From Alphaproteobacteria bacterium (lineage in GTDB: Bacteria > Pseudomonadota > Alphaproteobacteria > Rs-D84): DNA of 21,016 nucleotides. Shown one piece after another: positions 1-8,076 of the stretch (the stretch's first letter is position 1; each line of letters opens with the position of its first letter). The notes beneath the pieces were generated by a model. The model was not told the DNA's origin and made no database searches. It saw only the letters and a program-made list of their open reading frames with translations. A program made the position numbers and the translations under genes. The stretch covers positions 1 to 21,016 of the forward strand of contig JAKSSZ010000003.1 of assembly GCA_024402835.1 (NCBI GenBank). Direction: 5' to 3'.

Positions 1-62
1 TCCAAAACAAAGTCATAGAAAATATAGAAAAGAAATGTAATGCAAAAATACGTGATAAATAA
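1..62 (+). CDS. Possible 3' end of an upstream gene (partial)
   Basis: Reading frame 3 is open from the window edge to a TAA at 60-62. It encodes a lysine-rich tail of 19 residues ending in NAKIRDK. The frame ends about 20 bases before the hairpin at 81-108, and nth converges from the other side, which is the arrangement seen at the other convergent junctions here. The piece is too short to identify a family, and an open frame of this length in AT-rich DNA could be chance. Confidence 0.3.
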   Translation, partial: QNKVIENIEKKCNAKIRDK

Positions 63-80
63 ATATATCGCATAACAAAT

Positions 81-108
81 AAAAAAGCCGATTTATACCG
101 GCTTTTTT
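81..108. terminator. Bidirectional hairpin terminator after nth
   Basis: AAAAAAGCCG (81-90) pairs with CGGCTTTTTT (99-108) around an 8-base loop. The A-tract and T-tract allow termination on either strand. It lies 22 bases beyond the nth stop codon on the minus strand and would close the tRNA-Glu/ileS/nth unit. Confidence 0.8.
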
Positions 109-130
109 ATTTTTGTATTTGCGTCATCTA

Positions 131-796
131 TTATTTTTGGTAATTACACCACTGTTTAACTGGACAATTTTCGCATAATGGTTTTATTGCTTTACATGTA
201 TATCGCCCATGTAAAACCATAACATGATTTACAAATTCATGATATTGTTGTGGAATTATTTTTAATAACTTTCTTTCCACTTTTTCTGGTGTGTTATCTG
301 ATTTGTTTACCCAACCAAATCTGTGTGATAATCTAAACACATGCGTATCAACTCCGATATTTGGTTCTCCCCATAACACGTTCATTATTACATTTGCTGT
401 TTTTTGCCCAATACCCGATAATTTCATTAAATCATCACGATTATGATATTTTGTTGGGAATTTATAATTTATAACATTACTGTCTGTATCTTTTAATTGT
501 TGTGCCAAAGAAATGATGTTTTTTGCTTTGTTATTAAAGAAAGAAATTACTTTGATATATTCTTTTAATTTCGTTTCACCCAACTTTAACATTGTATCTG
601 GATTATATGCTATTTTAAATAAATCTGGTGTCACTTCATTTACTTTTTTATCTGTTGCCTGTGCAGATAAAATAACAGCCACCGCAAAAGTAAATTCGTT
701 TGTATGGTATAACTCGGAACGAATATTCATATTTAAAATTTTTGGAACATTCGTAAAATAAATATCTGGTGTCAAAGTGATTTTTTTATTTACCAT
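131..796 (-). CDS. nth: Endonuclease III (DNA glycosylase/AP lyase)
   Basis: This is a base-excision repair enzyme that removes oxidised pyrimidines and cleaves the abasic site. The 221 residues match the family length of about 210. The helix-hairpin-helix lies around 123-142 (LSGIGQKTANV), with the catalytic lysine at K132 and the catalytic aspartate at D150 in GVDTHVFRL. The C-terminal [4Fe-4S] ligands are intact as C201-x6-C208-x2-C211-x5-C217. The ATG overlaps the end of the upstream Cys-rich gene by 7 bases, so translation is probably coupled. It is the last gene of the unit that starts at tRNA-Glu and is followed by a terminator at 81-108. Confidence 0.96.
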   Translation of the reverse strand: MVNKKITLTPDIYFTNVPKILNMNIRSELYHTNEFTFAVAVILSAQATDKKVNEVTPDLFKIAYNPDTMLKLGETKLKEYIKVISFFNNKAKNIISLAQQLKDTDSNVINYKFPTKYHNRDDLMKLSGIGQKTANVIMNVLWGEPNIGVDTHVFRLSHRFGWVNKSDNTPEKVERKLLKIIPQQYHEFVNHVMVLHGRYTCKAIKPLCENCPVKQWCNYQK

Positions 797-1566
797 CTTT
801 TTGGTAATTCGTTATATTTTAATAAATAATCTTTTATTGCTGGTTTGCATACAGATTCACAATTTTTATTACATAATTCTAATGCTTTATCTGGGGTTGA
901 ATCTATAAATAAATCTTTAACATCATGCGATAAAACATCTATGTATTGTGTTTCAGAATCGTTTAACATAATTCCACAAATACATTGTGAATGATATTTT
1001 GTATCGGTAATTTTATCATTTACAGAATATGTTATCGGTTTTGCTTCAATACATTTGTGAACAATTGTATTGTCTTTTTGTTTTACACACAAATCATTAC
1101 ATATATCATTACATTCTGAATCACTTATGCTTGCTGATTCGTATTCAAATCCATCTATAAAACCATTTTCACATTTACAACCATATTTATAATTAAATTG
1201 TTGTATAACTTTATTTCCACTAACTACCGGATTTGTTTGCGCGATTTTTTCACAATGTCCAAATGGTTCGGTTTGTGTTGTTTTTCCACTACATAAATCT
1301 GCACATTGTTTATTACAATCTTTATTAAACTTTGTGTTTGATTTAAAAGAAAAATTTTGAATCATACGCATTTGATTGTTTTCATTACACCAACAATACA
1401 AATTATAATCATCGCTATCTGCTGTTTCATGCGCCAAACAAATTGCATTTGGTTCAACAACAGATGCGACAACATTTCTTTTCATCAGAAAATGAAACAA
1501 AGAATAAAAACCAACAAAACAAATTAAAAATGTTATTAAAAATATCCAAATTTGCTTTTGTTTCAT
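790..1566 (-). CDS. Membrane-anchored protein with three six-cysteine repeats, function unknown
   Basis: I do not recognise the family. The 258-residue protein starts with a short basic end and one hydrophobic segment (about residues 6-27), then a region that should lie outside the cytoplasm. Eighteen cysteines there fall into three copies of the pattern C...CxC...CxxxCxxxC: residues 43/58/60/84/88/92, 105/130/132/152/156/160 and 172/195/197/232/236/240. Each CxxxCxxxC block resembles CNKQCADLC. The regular six-Cys unit suggests disulfide-stabilised or metal-binding repeats; that role is inference. The gene sits 14 bases after ileS, with a good AAGGG ribosome site, and overlaps nth by 7 bases. 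lspA, a frequent neighbour of ileS, is not here. It could be a lineage-restricted envelope protein. Confidence 0.8.
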   Translation of the reverse strand: MKQKQIWIFLITFLICFVGFYSLFHFLMKRNVVASVVEPNAICLAHETADSDDYNLYCWCNENNQMRMIQNFSFKSNTKFNKDCNKQCADLCSGKTTQTEPFGHCEKIAQTNPVVSGNKVIQQFNYKYGCKCENGFIDGFEYESASISDSECNDICNDLCVKQKDNTIVHKCIEAKPITYSVNDKITDTKYHSQCICGIMLNDSETQYIDVLSHDVKDLFIDSTPDKALELCNKNCESVCKPAIKDYLLKYNELPKRW

Positions 1567-1580
1567 TGTTAATCCCTTTT

Positions 1581-4500
1581 TTATATCTTTGATATTGTAA
1601 TAGACAATTTATGATTTTCAATTTCTGTTGTAAACATATCTGCACTACCAAATTGCATATCAACAATCAAAGCATCATGCATTATACGTTCTTTATATTT
1701 TTCCACAGCCGATTTTAATTCTGTATCAGCCGAATAAATCAATTTTATTCTGTCTGAAACATCAAAATTTGCCGCCTTTCTGGAATCTTGAATAAATCGC
1801 AATGTATCATTTACCAAACCTTCGGCAATTAAATCATCTGTCACATTTGTATTTAATACAACAACTGCGGTATTGTCCGGCAATGCAATACCAGAAACCC
1901 CAGATTTAACAGTCAATCTTTGTTCAAATTCATCTGGCAATACAGAATAATCACCAACAATTAAATTTCCATTTTCAATTGTATATTTGTTCTGTTTAAC
2001 CATCGGTATGATATCTTTTAATGCACCGCCTAATCTGGCACCTATTTTTGGTGTAATTAAATATATAAACGAATCTGCTACATTGTTTATATCTGCAACA
2101 AACTTTACATGTTTAACATTTAACTCATCACAGATTATATCGGCATATTGTTCCATATTTATACCGGCAATAGTTATATCTTGTAATGGTAATCTGTTAC
2201 GCAATTTATATTGTTCACGTAATTGTTTACCCACAGATACTATCATTTGCACACGGCGCATATCTGTCACAATTTGTTCTTCATATTTTGTTGGTGTTGG
2301 CCAATCTTCCAAATGAACAGATTCTTTGCCCGTTAAATTTTTGTATATGTATTCAGATATAAATGGAGCAAATGGCGCCAAAGTTTTACATAACGTTGTT
2401 AAAGCAAAATGTAATGTTTCAAAAGCCGTTATATCTTCGTTCCAAAATCTTTCACGGTTACGACGTATATACCAATTGTTTAATATATCTAAAAATCTAA
2501 CAAATTCTTTTATTGCTATATCTGGCTTATACGATTCCAAAGAATCAGATACCTGTTTTATTAAATAATTCAATTCAGAAACAATATAACAATCTAACAC
2601 ATTATCAGATTTTTTATATTCAGATACCATTATATTTCCGGCATTAGCATACAATGTGAAAAAGTGATATGCGTTCCATAATGGTGTAAGTATAGTTTTT
2701 ATTGTGTCATTGAAAACTTTACCTTCTTTATCCATACATATTGGTTCGGCCTTCATAAAATTGCTGCCTTGGATAAACAAACGAATTGCATCTGAGCCAT
2801 ATTTTTCAAATAAATCTGATGGGTCAGAATAATTATGCAAAGATTTAGAAAACTTGCGTTTATGTTCGTCCAATGCCATACCATTTGCAGATACAACGCG
2901 GAACGCTGGCTTATCAAACAAAGCGACCGCCATAATCATCAAAGAATAGAACCAACCACGTGTTTGATCTTGTCCCTCGATTATGTAATCAGCAGGGAAA
3001 TTTTTAGCAAATTTATCCTGGTTTTCAAATGGGTAATGTAATTGTGCAAATGGCATAGACCCAGATTCAAACCAACAATCTAAAACATCTGTTATACGTT
3101 TCCAGCCGTCTTTTTCCAACGCATCTAATGTTGGACGATGTAAATCATGAATTTCTGTGCCAAAGAAATCTTCTAATTCTTTGATAGAACCAAAGATTTT
3201 ATATTCGCCATCTTTTTCCCAAATTGGTAATGGAACACCCCAAAATCTGTTTCTGGAAATTCCCCATGGACGAGCATTTTCAATCCATGACATAAAACGA
3301 TTTCCAGCAGATGTCCATGTTGTTTCATTTTTTGTTATTTCAACTAATCTATCCCTGATTTTTGGAACATCTACATACCATGCGTCTGTTGCACGATAAA
3401 TCAGTTTTTCATGACTGCGTGGACCAAATGGATAAGAGTGTTTGTGTTGGTCTTTTTTAACCAAGATTCCATTTTGTTTCAACCAATCTATGATTTTTGG
3501 ATTTGCTTCAAAAATATTCATACCCGCCCAATCAGAAACAGTTGAATCAAAATTACCATAATCATCAACATTCAAAATTACAGGGAATTTTGGGTCTAAA
3601 TTTTTTGCTGCGAAATAGTCGTCTTCGCCAAACGCAGGCGCTATGTGAACAATGCCCGTTCCATCACTATCTGACACATAATCTGCAGAAATAACTTGAT
3701 GTAACAAAGAATCTTGACCGGCATAATAATTAAATATTGGTTTATAATGCAAACCAACCAAATCTTTACCCAACACAGTATTTAATACTTTTGAATTTGC
3801 AAATACTTTATCGTATGCTTTTAACCGTGATTCTGCCAATACGTATACATTACCATCTTCGTGTTGCATACGAACATATTTCATAGTTGGGTTTACAGCC
3901 AAAGCAGAATTAGCCGGTAATGTCCATGGTGTTGTTGTCCATGCAATTGCACGGTCGCCATTTTCCAATTCAAACCATACGGTCACAGTATCATCAACAA
4001 TGTCTTGATATTCGCTGGATGCTTCGCTGTTTGATAAAACAGTTCCCAATTTCCAATCAAATGGATTTACTTTGAAATCTTTATAGAGCAAACCTTTCTT
4101 GTATAATTCTTTCAATGCCCAAATTACAGATTCCATATAGTTTTTATCCATTGTGCGATAACCAAAATTATCACCACCATCAACCCAACGACCAATGCGT
4201 TCTATGTATCCCAGCCATACATTTGTATATGTCATAACATCAGCACGACACATATCACAAAATGCGGCTATACCGTCTTCTTCTACTATTTTTTTAGCGG
4301 TGCGACCCTGCTTTTTTTCAACACTGTTTTCAGCAGGCAGACCGTGACAATCCCAACCCAATTCACGAACAACATATTTTCCATTCATTGTTTGGAAACG
4401 AGAAATCATATCTTTAATTGCAGAAACCCCCAAATGTCCCAAATGTGGCAAACCATTTCCAAATGGTGGACCATCATAAAAATTAAAAGGATGTCCCAAT

Positions 4501-4610
4501 TTTGTTTTGTTCAAACTTTTATGAAAAATATCATTTTCGCGCCAAAAATTTATTATGTTATGTTCTATTTCTGTAAAGTTGGCTTTTGGCTCTGTTTTTT
4601 GATATGGCAT
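1581..4610 (-). CDS. ileS: Isoleucyl-tRNA synthetase, type 2 (eukaryote-like)
   Basis: The enzyme charges tRNA-Ile with isoleucine and edits misactivated valine. At 1009 residues it has the class I signature HLGH (56-59) inside DGPPFGNGLPHLGH and the second signature KFSKS (586-590). The editing domain begins near WTTTPWTLP (224-232) and contains GTGIVHIAPAFGEDD (317-331). The DGPPF.xGLPHxGH context and the absence of an obvious C-terminal zinc-finger Cys set match the IleRS2 branch shared with eukaryotes and rickettsias, not the usual IleRS1 (DGPPYANGxIHIGH). IleRS2 enzymes are known to be less sensitive to mupirocin. The HxGH motif is in normal order, not the swapped form reported for hyper-resistant variants. 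The gene lies 23 bases downstream of tRNA-Glu on the same strand and probably shares its promoter. Confidence 0.96.
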   Translation of the reverse strand: MPYQKTEPKANFTEIEHNIINFWRENDIFHKSLNKTKLGHPFNFYDGPPFGNGLPHLGHLGVSAIKDMISRFQTMNGKYVVRELGWDCHGLPAENSVEKKQGRTAKKIVEEDGIAAFCDMCRADVMTYTNVWLGYIERIGRWVDGGDNFGYRTMDKNYMESVIWALKELYKKGLLYKDFKVNPFDWKLGTVLSNSEASSEYQDIVDDTVTVWFELENGDRAIAWTTTPWTLPANSALAVNPTMKYVRMQHEDGNVYVLAESRLKAYDKVFANSKVLNTVLGKDLVGLHYKPIFNYYAGQDSLLHQVISADYVSDSDGTGIVHIAPAFGEDDYFAAKNLDPKFPVILNVDDYGNFDSTVSDWAGMNIFEANPKIIDWLKQNGILVKKDQHKHSYPFGPRSHEKLIYRATDAWYVDVPKIRDRLVEITKNETTWTSAGNRFMSWIENARPWGISRNRFWGVPLPIWEKDGEYKIFGSIKELEDFFGTEIHDLHRPTLDALEKDGWKRITDVLDCWFESGSMPFAQLHYPFENQDKFAKNFPADYIIEGQDQTRGWFYSLMIMAVALFDKPAFRVVSANGMALDEHKRKFSKSLHNYSDPSDLFEKYGSDAIRLFIQGSNFMKAEPICMDKEGKVFNDTIKTILTPLWNAYHFFTLYANAGNIMVSEYKKSDNVLDCYIVSELNYLIKQVSDSLESYKPDIAIKEFVRFLDILNNWYIRRNRERFWNEDITAFETLHFALTTLCKTLAPFAPFISEYIYKNLTGKESVHLEDWPTPTKYEEQIVTDMRRVQMIVSVGKQLREQYKLRNRLPLQDITIAGINMEQYADIICDELNVKHVKFVADINNVADSFIYLITPKIGARLGGALKDIIPMVKQNKYTIENGNLIVGDYSVLPDEFEQRLTVKSGVSGIALPDNTAVVVLNTNVTDDLIAEGLVNDTLRFIQDSRKAANFDVSDRIKLIYSADTELKSAVEKYKERIMHDALIVDMQFGSADMFTTEIENHKLSITISKI

Positions 4611-4633
4611 AATAATCTCTTTTATGTTTTATT

Positions 4634-4708
4634 TGGCATTCCCAATGGGACTCGAACCCATGTTACCAGAATGAGAATCTGATGTCCTAACCGCTAGACG
4701 ATGGGAAC
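4634..4708 (-). tRNA. tRNA-Glu (anticodon CTC)
   Basis: The reverse complement folds as a full cloverleaf. The acceptor stem GTTCCCA/TGGGAAT has a G-U closing pair, the D arm contains GTCTAGCGGTTAGGAC, and the anticodon arm is TCAGA-TTCTCAT-TCTGG with anticodon CTC. The T arm has TTCGAGT in its loop, the discriminator base is G, and CCA is encoded (4634-4636). GTCTAG and GGACA after the acceptor stem are typical of tRNA-Glu. CTC reads GAG; an isoacceptor with TTC must exist elsewhere for GAA. The gene lies just upstream of ileS on the same strand. Confidence 0.95.
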
Positions 4709-4726
4709 TAACTTTTGTTCCTATGT

Positions 4727-4754
4727 ATAATAAACTAATATAGCAATATTTCAA
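4727..4754 (-). promoter_or_regulatory. Sigma-70-like promoter for tRNA-Glu/ileS
   Basis: On the minus strand TTGAAA (4749-4754) is followed after 16 bases by TATTAT (4727-4732). A start about 7 bases on would fall near 4720, some 12 bases before the mature tRNA 5' end at 4708. AT-rich DNA yields chance matches, but the position fits well. Confidence 0.45.
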
Positions 4755-4815
4755 ACTTTTTTTACTGACGAAATTCTGTTTTTATGATAAACTTTATATC
4801 TAAAAGAGAGAAGAG

Positions 4816-6150
4816 ATGAAAAAACTATTATATGCCTTTGCATTATTGCCAATTACCGCATTTGCAGAACCCGATTGTGCAACGACTCACGAATTACCAG
4901 ATACAGAAATGACATTACACGAAGTTGTAAAAATGGGATTATGCAGAAACCCACAAACAGCCGCCGCGTATGCTTCATTACAATCTATGCGTTTTTCTAA
5001 AAATGCTGGTTATTCATCATATTTACCAACTGTAAATTTAAGTGGGTCGGCAAGTCGTGAAAATAAAAAGGGCGAATGGAACGATTCTTGGCAATACAGT
5101 GCCTCTATCGGTGCTTCGTATTTAATCTTTGATTTTGGTAAAAGATTGGCTGATATGAATCAGTTGATTTCTACATACAAAGCAACCGGATTTGAATTCA
5201 GTGATACTGTCCAAAATTTTGTATATGGTTTGGTTGGTTCGTATTATGAATTGTTAAACGCGGACGCCGATGTCAAAGCCGCCCAATCGGCATTGACAGT
5301 TGCACAAACAGCAAAAGATACCGCGGACAAAAAATTCAAAGCCGGCGCCGTGGCCAAGGCTGATGTTTACAAAGCCGATACAACTTTGGCAAGTTCTAAA
5401 TTATCTTTGGAACGCGCAAAAAACAATCGTGAAATAGCAAAAGGAAATTTATTAACAAAATTATCTTTTCCTGCTACAACCGATATTAAAATCGCAGATA
5501 TGTCATCAACTTTTGGAACCGAAGCCGAAAACGAAAACATCGAAGAACTTATTGAATTGGCAAAACAAAAAAAGCCATCTTTATTACGTGCATCTGCACA
5601 AAAAGATGCGGCTTGGCATAAAAGAAACAGTGCTTTCTTGAAAAATTTACCCAGTTTCAGTTTAAGTGGACGAATAAATTGGGGCGAAGACAGATTGCCA
5701 GGTGTTTTTGAAATAGAATCTCGTGACCGTGTTTCTGGCAGTATCGGTATAAGTGCATCTATGCCTATATTTGCTGGATTTAGTAATTTTTATAGTATTC
5801 GTTCTGCCGAAGCCGATTATGACCGTGCGAAATTAAACGAACAAAATGCAGAAAATGAAACAGTATTGGATGTGTTTACTGCATATCAAAATTACAAAAC
5901 CGCACAAACAGTATTAAAACAAGCAGAAACATTATTAAAGTCTGCAACAGAATCTGAACGTGTCACATCTGGTATGTATAAAGTCGGTCGCGCAACAATG
6001 CTTGATTGGCAAACAGCGCAATCGGAATTAGTAAATGCACGCAAACAACACAATTCTGCAAAATATGATTTGTTTATAAAACGTGCTGCAGTTGCATTGG
6101 CTATTGGTGATATAAAATCTGGATTAGAGGAGATGGGGAATGAACAATAA
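4816..6150 (+). CDS. tolC: TolC-family outer-membrane efflux channel
   Basis: This should form the outer-membrane and periplasmic tunnel of the exporter encoded by the next three genes. The 444-residue precursor has a clear signal peptide, with cleavage likely after ITAFA (residue 17). It then shows the duplicated OEP architecture: an N-terminal half beginning TLHEVVKMGLCRNPQ, long Ala/Lys-rich helices (about 130-210 and 330-440) that would make the coiled-coil barrel, and transmembrane beta-strand segments such as YLPTVNLSGSAS and LPSFSLSGRINW. The start is supported by an AGAGAG ribosome site a few bases upstream. The C-terminus overlaps macA by 11 bases. I found no convincing promoter; TATGAT at 4783-4788 is a possible -10. 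Confidence 0.93.
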   Translation: MKKLLYAFALLPITAFAEPDCATTHELPDTEMTLHEVVKMGLCRNPQTAAAYASLQSMRFSKNAGYSSYLPTVNLSGSASRENKKGEWNDSWQYSASIGASYLIFDFGKRLADMNQLISTYKATGFEFSDTVQNFVYGLVGSYYELLNADADVKAAQSALTVAQTAKDTADKKFKAGAVAKADVYKADTTLASSKLSLERAKNNREIAKGNLLTKLSFPATTDIKIADMSSTFGTEAENENIEELIELAKQKKPSLLRASAQKDAAWHKRNSAFLKNLPSFSLSGRINWGEDRLPGVFEIESRDRVSGSIGISASMPIFAGFSNFYSIRSAEADYDRAKLNEQNAENETVLDVFTAYQNYKTAQTVLKQAETLLKSATESERVTSGMYKVGRATMLDWQTAQSELVNARKQHNSAKYDLFIKRAAVALAIGDIKSGLEEMGNEQ

Positions 6151-7327
6151 AAGTTTTTTTGCAAAATTTTTTGGTTGGATTTGGCGGCATAAATGGCTAA
6201 CTTTGATTTTTTTATCTGCTTTGCTAATTGTTGGTTTGGTTTTGTTTGGAAAATCAAAAGCAACTGGCGATTATGTCACTGTAAATATATCACGTGGTGA
6301 TTTAATGCAAACGGTAACTGCTACCGGTGAAATAAAACCTGTAAACACAGTAAACATTGGTTCCCAAGTTTCCGGAACAATTGATGAAATATATGTTGAT
6401 TATAATTCTGTTGTAAAAAAAGGTGATGTTTTATTGACCATAGAACCATCTGTTTTACAATCATCTGTTGATGAAGCCATGGCTTCTTTGACGTCTGCAA
6501 AATCACAATTAAACTATGCTAAAAACGAATATGAAAGAAACAAATCTTTGTATTCAGACGGCTTTATTTCACGTGCAGAAATGGAACAATCACAAACAGC
6601 ATACGAACAAGCCGAACAAAGTGTAAAAAAATTACAATACTCTTATGACCGTGCTGTAACAAATTTGGGTTATGCTACAATTACATCACCGGTTGATGGA
6701 ACTGTTATTTCCCGTAAAGTAGACAAAGGACAAACAGTTGCTGCATCTTTCCAAACACCTGATTTGTTCGAAATTGCCGAAGATTTATCAAAAATGCAAA
6801 TCGAAACAGCCGTATCCGAAGCCGATATCGGCATGATAAAAGAGGGTCAACCTGTAACATTTACCGTGGACGCTTATTCTGGTGACACATTCGAAGGTTC
6901 TGTCCGTCAAATAAGATTATCACCAACAACCACATCAAATGTTGTTGTTTATACTGTGGTCATAGATGTTGATAATTCAGACCTAAGATTAATGCCTGGT
7001 ATGACTGCTTTTGTGACTATCGTTGTTGCCGAAGCAAAAGATGCATGGAAAGTCCAAAACGCTGGGTTATTAATACGTTCTTTCAAAGGTGTCATAGATG
7101 AAGCCCCAGAAAACGTTAAACCATCTACACATATTGCTATTCAACGTGATAAAAAGGTTGTATTTGTTCCATATACCAAAGGGCTAATTACAGCAACAGA
7201 AACACAAATAATATCTGATGAAATCCAAGACAAAGATAAAATCATTGTCGGTCGTATTGGCCAAAAGACAACTAAAAAATCATCATCTATGATAGGTGGT
7301 GGTCACGGTGGCCCACGGAGAATGTAA
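6140..7327 (+). CDS. macA: MacA-like periplasmic adaptor (membrane fusion protein)
   Basis: This adaptor would join the inner-membrane MacB pair to the TolC-like channel. Over 395 residues it has a membrane anchor at about 18-36, then two lipoyl half-motifs (about 62-103, including SQVSGTIDEIYVDYNSVVKK, and 178-212, ITSPVDGTVISR). These flank a helical hairpin rich in Ala/Glu/Lys (about 105-175). A beta-barrel (about 215-295) and a membrane-proximal domain follow. This order is typical of HlyD/MacA adaptors. The start overlaps the end of the tolC-like gene and is preceded by GAGGAGATGGGGA, a good ribosome site. A Gly/His-rich tail (GGGHGGPRRM) ends the protein; its role is unknown. Confidence 0.92.
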   Translation: MNNKSFFAKFFGWIWRHKWLTLIFLSALLIVGLVLFGKSKATGDYVTVNISRGDLMQTVTATGEIKPVNTVNIGSQVSGTIDEIYVDYNSVVKKGDVLLTIEPSVLQSSVDEAMASLTSAKSQLNYAKNEYERNKSLYSDGFISRAEMEQSQTAYEQAEQSVKKLQYSYDRAVTNLGYATITSPVDGTVISRKVDKGQTVAASFQTPDLFEIAEDLSKMQIETAVSEADIGMIKEGQPVTFTVDAYSGDTFEGSVRQIRLSPTTTSNVVVYTVVIDVDNSDLRLMPGMTAFVTIVVAEAKDAWKVQNAGLLIRSFKGVIDEAPENVKPSTHIAIQRDKKVVFVPYTKGLITATETQIISDEIQDKDKIIVGRIGQKTTKKSSSMIGGGHGGPRRM

Positions 7328-7332
7328 AGACA

Positions 7333-8076
7333 ATGGCACAACCACCTGTAATTTCTTTGAAAAAAATATGTAAAAGTTTTCCATTGGAAATCGGTGGTGA
7401 ACAACAAGTCTTATTTGATATAACTTTTGAAATCAAATCGGGTGAATTCCTTGCTATTATGGGCCCCAGTGGTTCTGGTAAATCAACATGTATGAATATA
7501 GTCGGTGCTTTGGATTCTGCAACTTCTGGAACTTATGAATTATATGGCAAAGATATAACCAGTTTATCATCAGATGAACTCGCAACTATCAGAAACGAAC
7601 ACATTGGTTTTGTTTTCCAAAACTTTAATTTATTGGCAAAAAGAAACATACTCGATAATGTTATGTTGCCACTTATGTATCGTGGGTTGCCAATAGATGA
7701 AAGAATAAAAAAAGCACGTGAAATGCTTAAATTGGTTGGCTTGGAAAACTTTGAAACATATTTACCAACTCAATTGTCTGGTGGTATGAAACAAAGGGTT
7801 GCTATTGCGCGTGCTTTGGCGGGAACTCCAAAATTGATATTGGCTGACGAACCAACGGGCGCTTTGGACAGTAAAATGGGCAATGAAATCTTAAAGTTTT
7901 TCAAAAAATTAAATAACGATTTGGGAATAACAATTATTATGATTACCCACGAATTTGAAATTGCAAAATATGCCGACCGTGTTATACACATTTACGATGG
8001 ACATATTACATACGATGGCAAAGTTCCAAAAGATGAACATACATTATTAAAATCAGAAAAAAGCCGCAAAAAATGA
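7333..8076 (+). CDS. MacB/LolD-type ABC transporter ATPase
   Basis: This ATP-binding subunit powers the exporter. It is a complete 247-residue nucleotide-binding domain with Walker A GPSGSGKS (44-51), Q-loop Q96, signature LSGGMKQ (148-154), Walker B LILADE (168-173) and switch histidine H206. The LADEPTGALD stretch is typical of the MacB/LolD/FtsE group. The signature has MK where this group usually has QQ. E. coli MacB fuses this domain to the permease, but here they are separate genes, as in many other bacteria. The gene starts 5 bases after macA and overlaps the permease by 4 bases (ATGA). Confidence 0.93.
   Translation: MAQPPVISLKKICKSFPLEIGGEQQVLFDITFEIKSGEFLAIMGPSGSGKSTCMNIVGALDSATSGTYELYGKDITSLSSDELATIRNEHIGFVFQNFNLLAKRNILDNVMLPLMYRGLPIDERIKKAREMLKLVGLENFETYLPTQLSGGMKQRVAIARALAGTPKLILADEPTGALDSKMGNEILKFFKKLNNDLGITIIMITHEFEIAKYADRVIHIYDGHITYDGKVPKDEHTLLKSEKSRKK

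Noticed and set aside
6560..6580. TTTCACGTG resembling half of parS inside macA
   Set aside because: It matches 12 of 16 parS positions but is not palindromic and encodes conserved adaptor residues, so chance is the simpler explanation.
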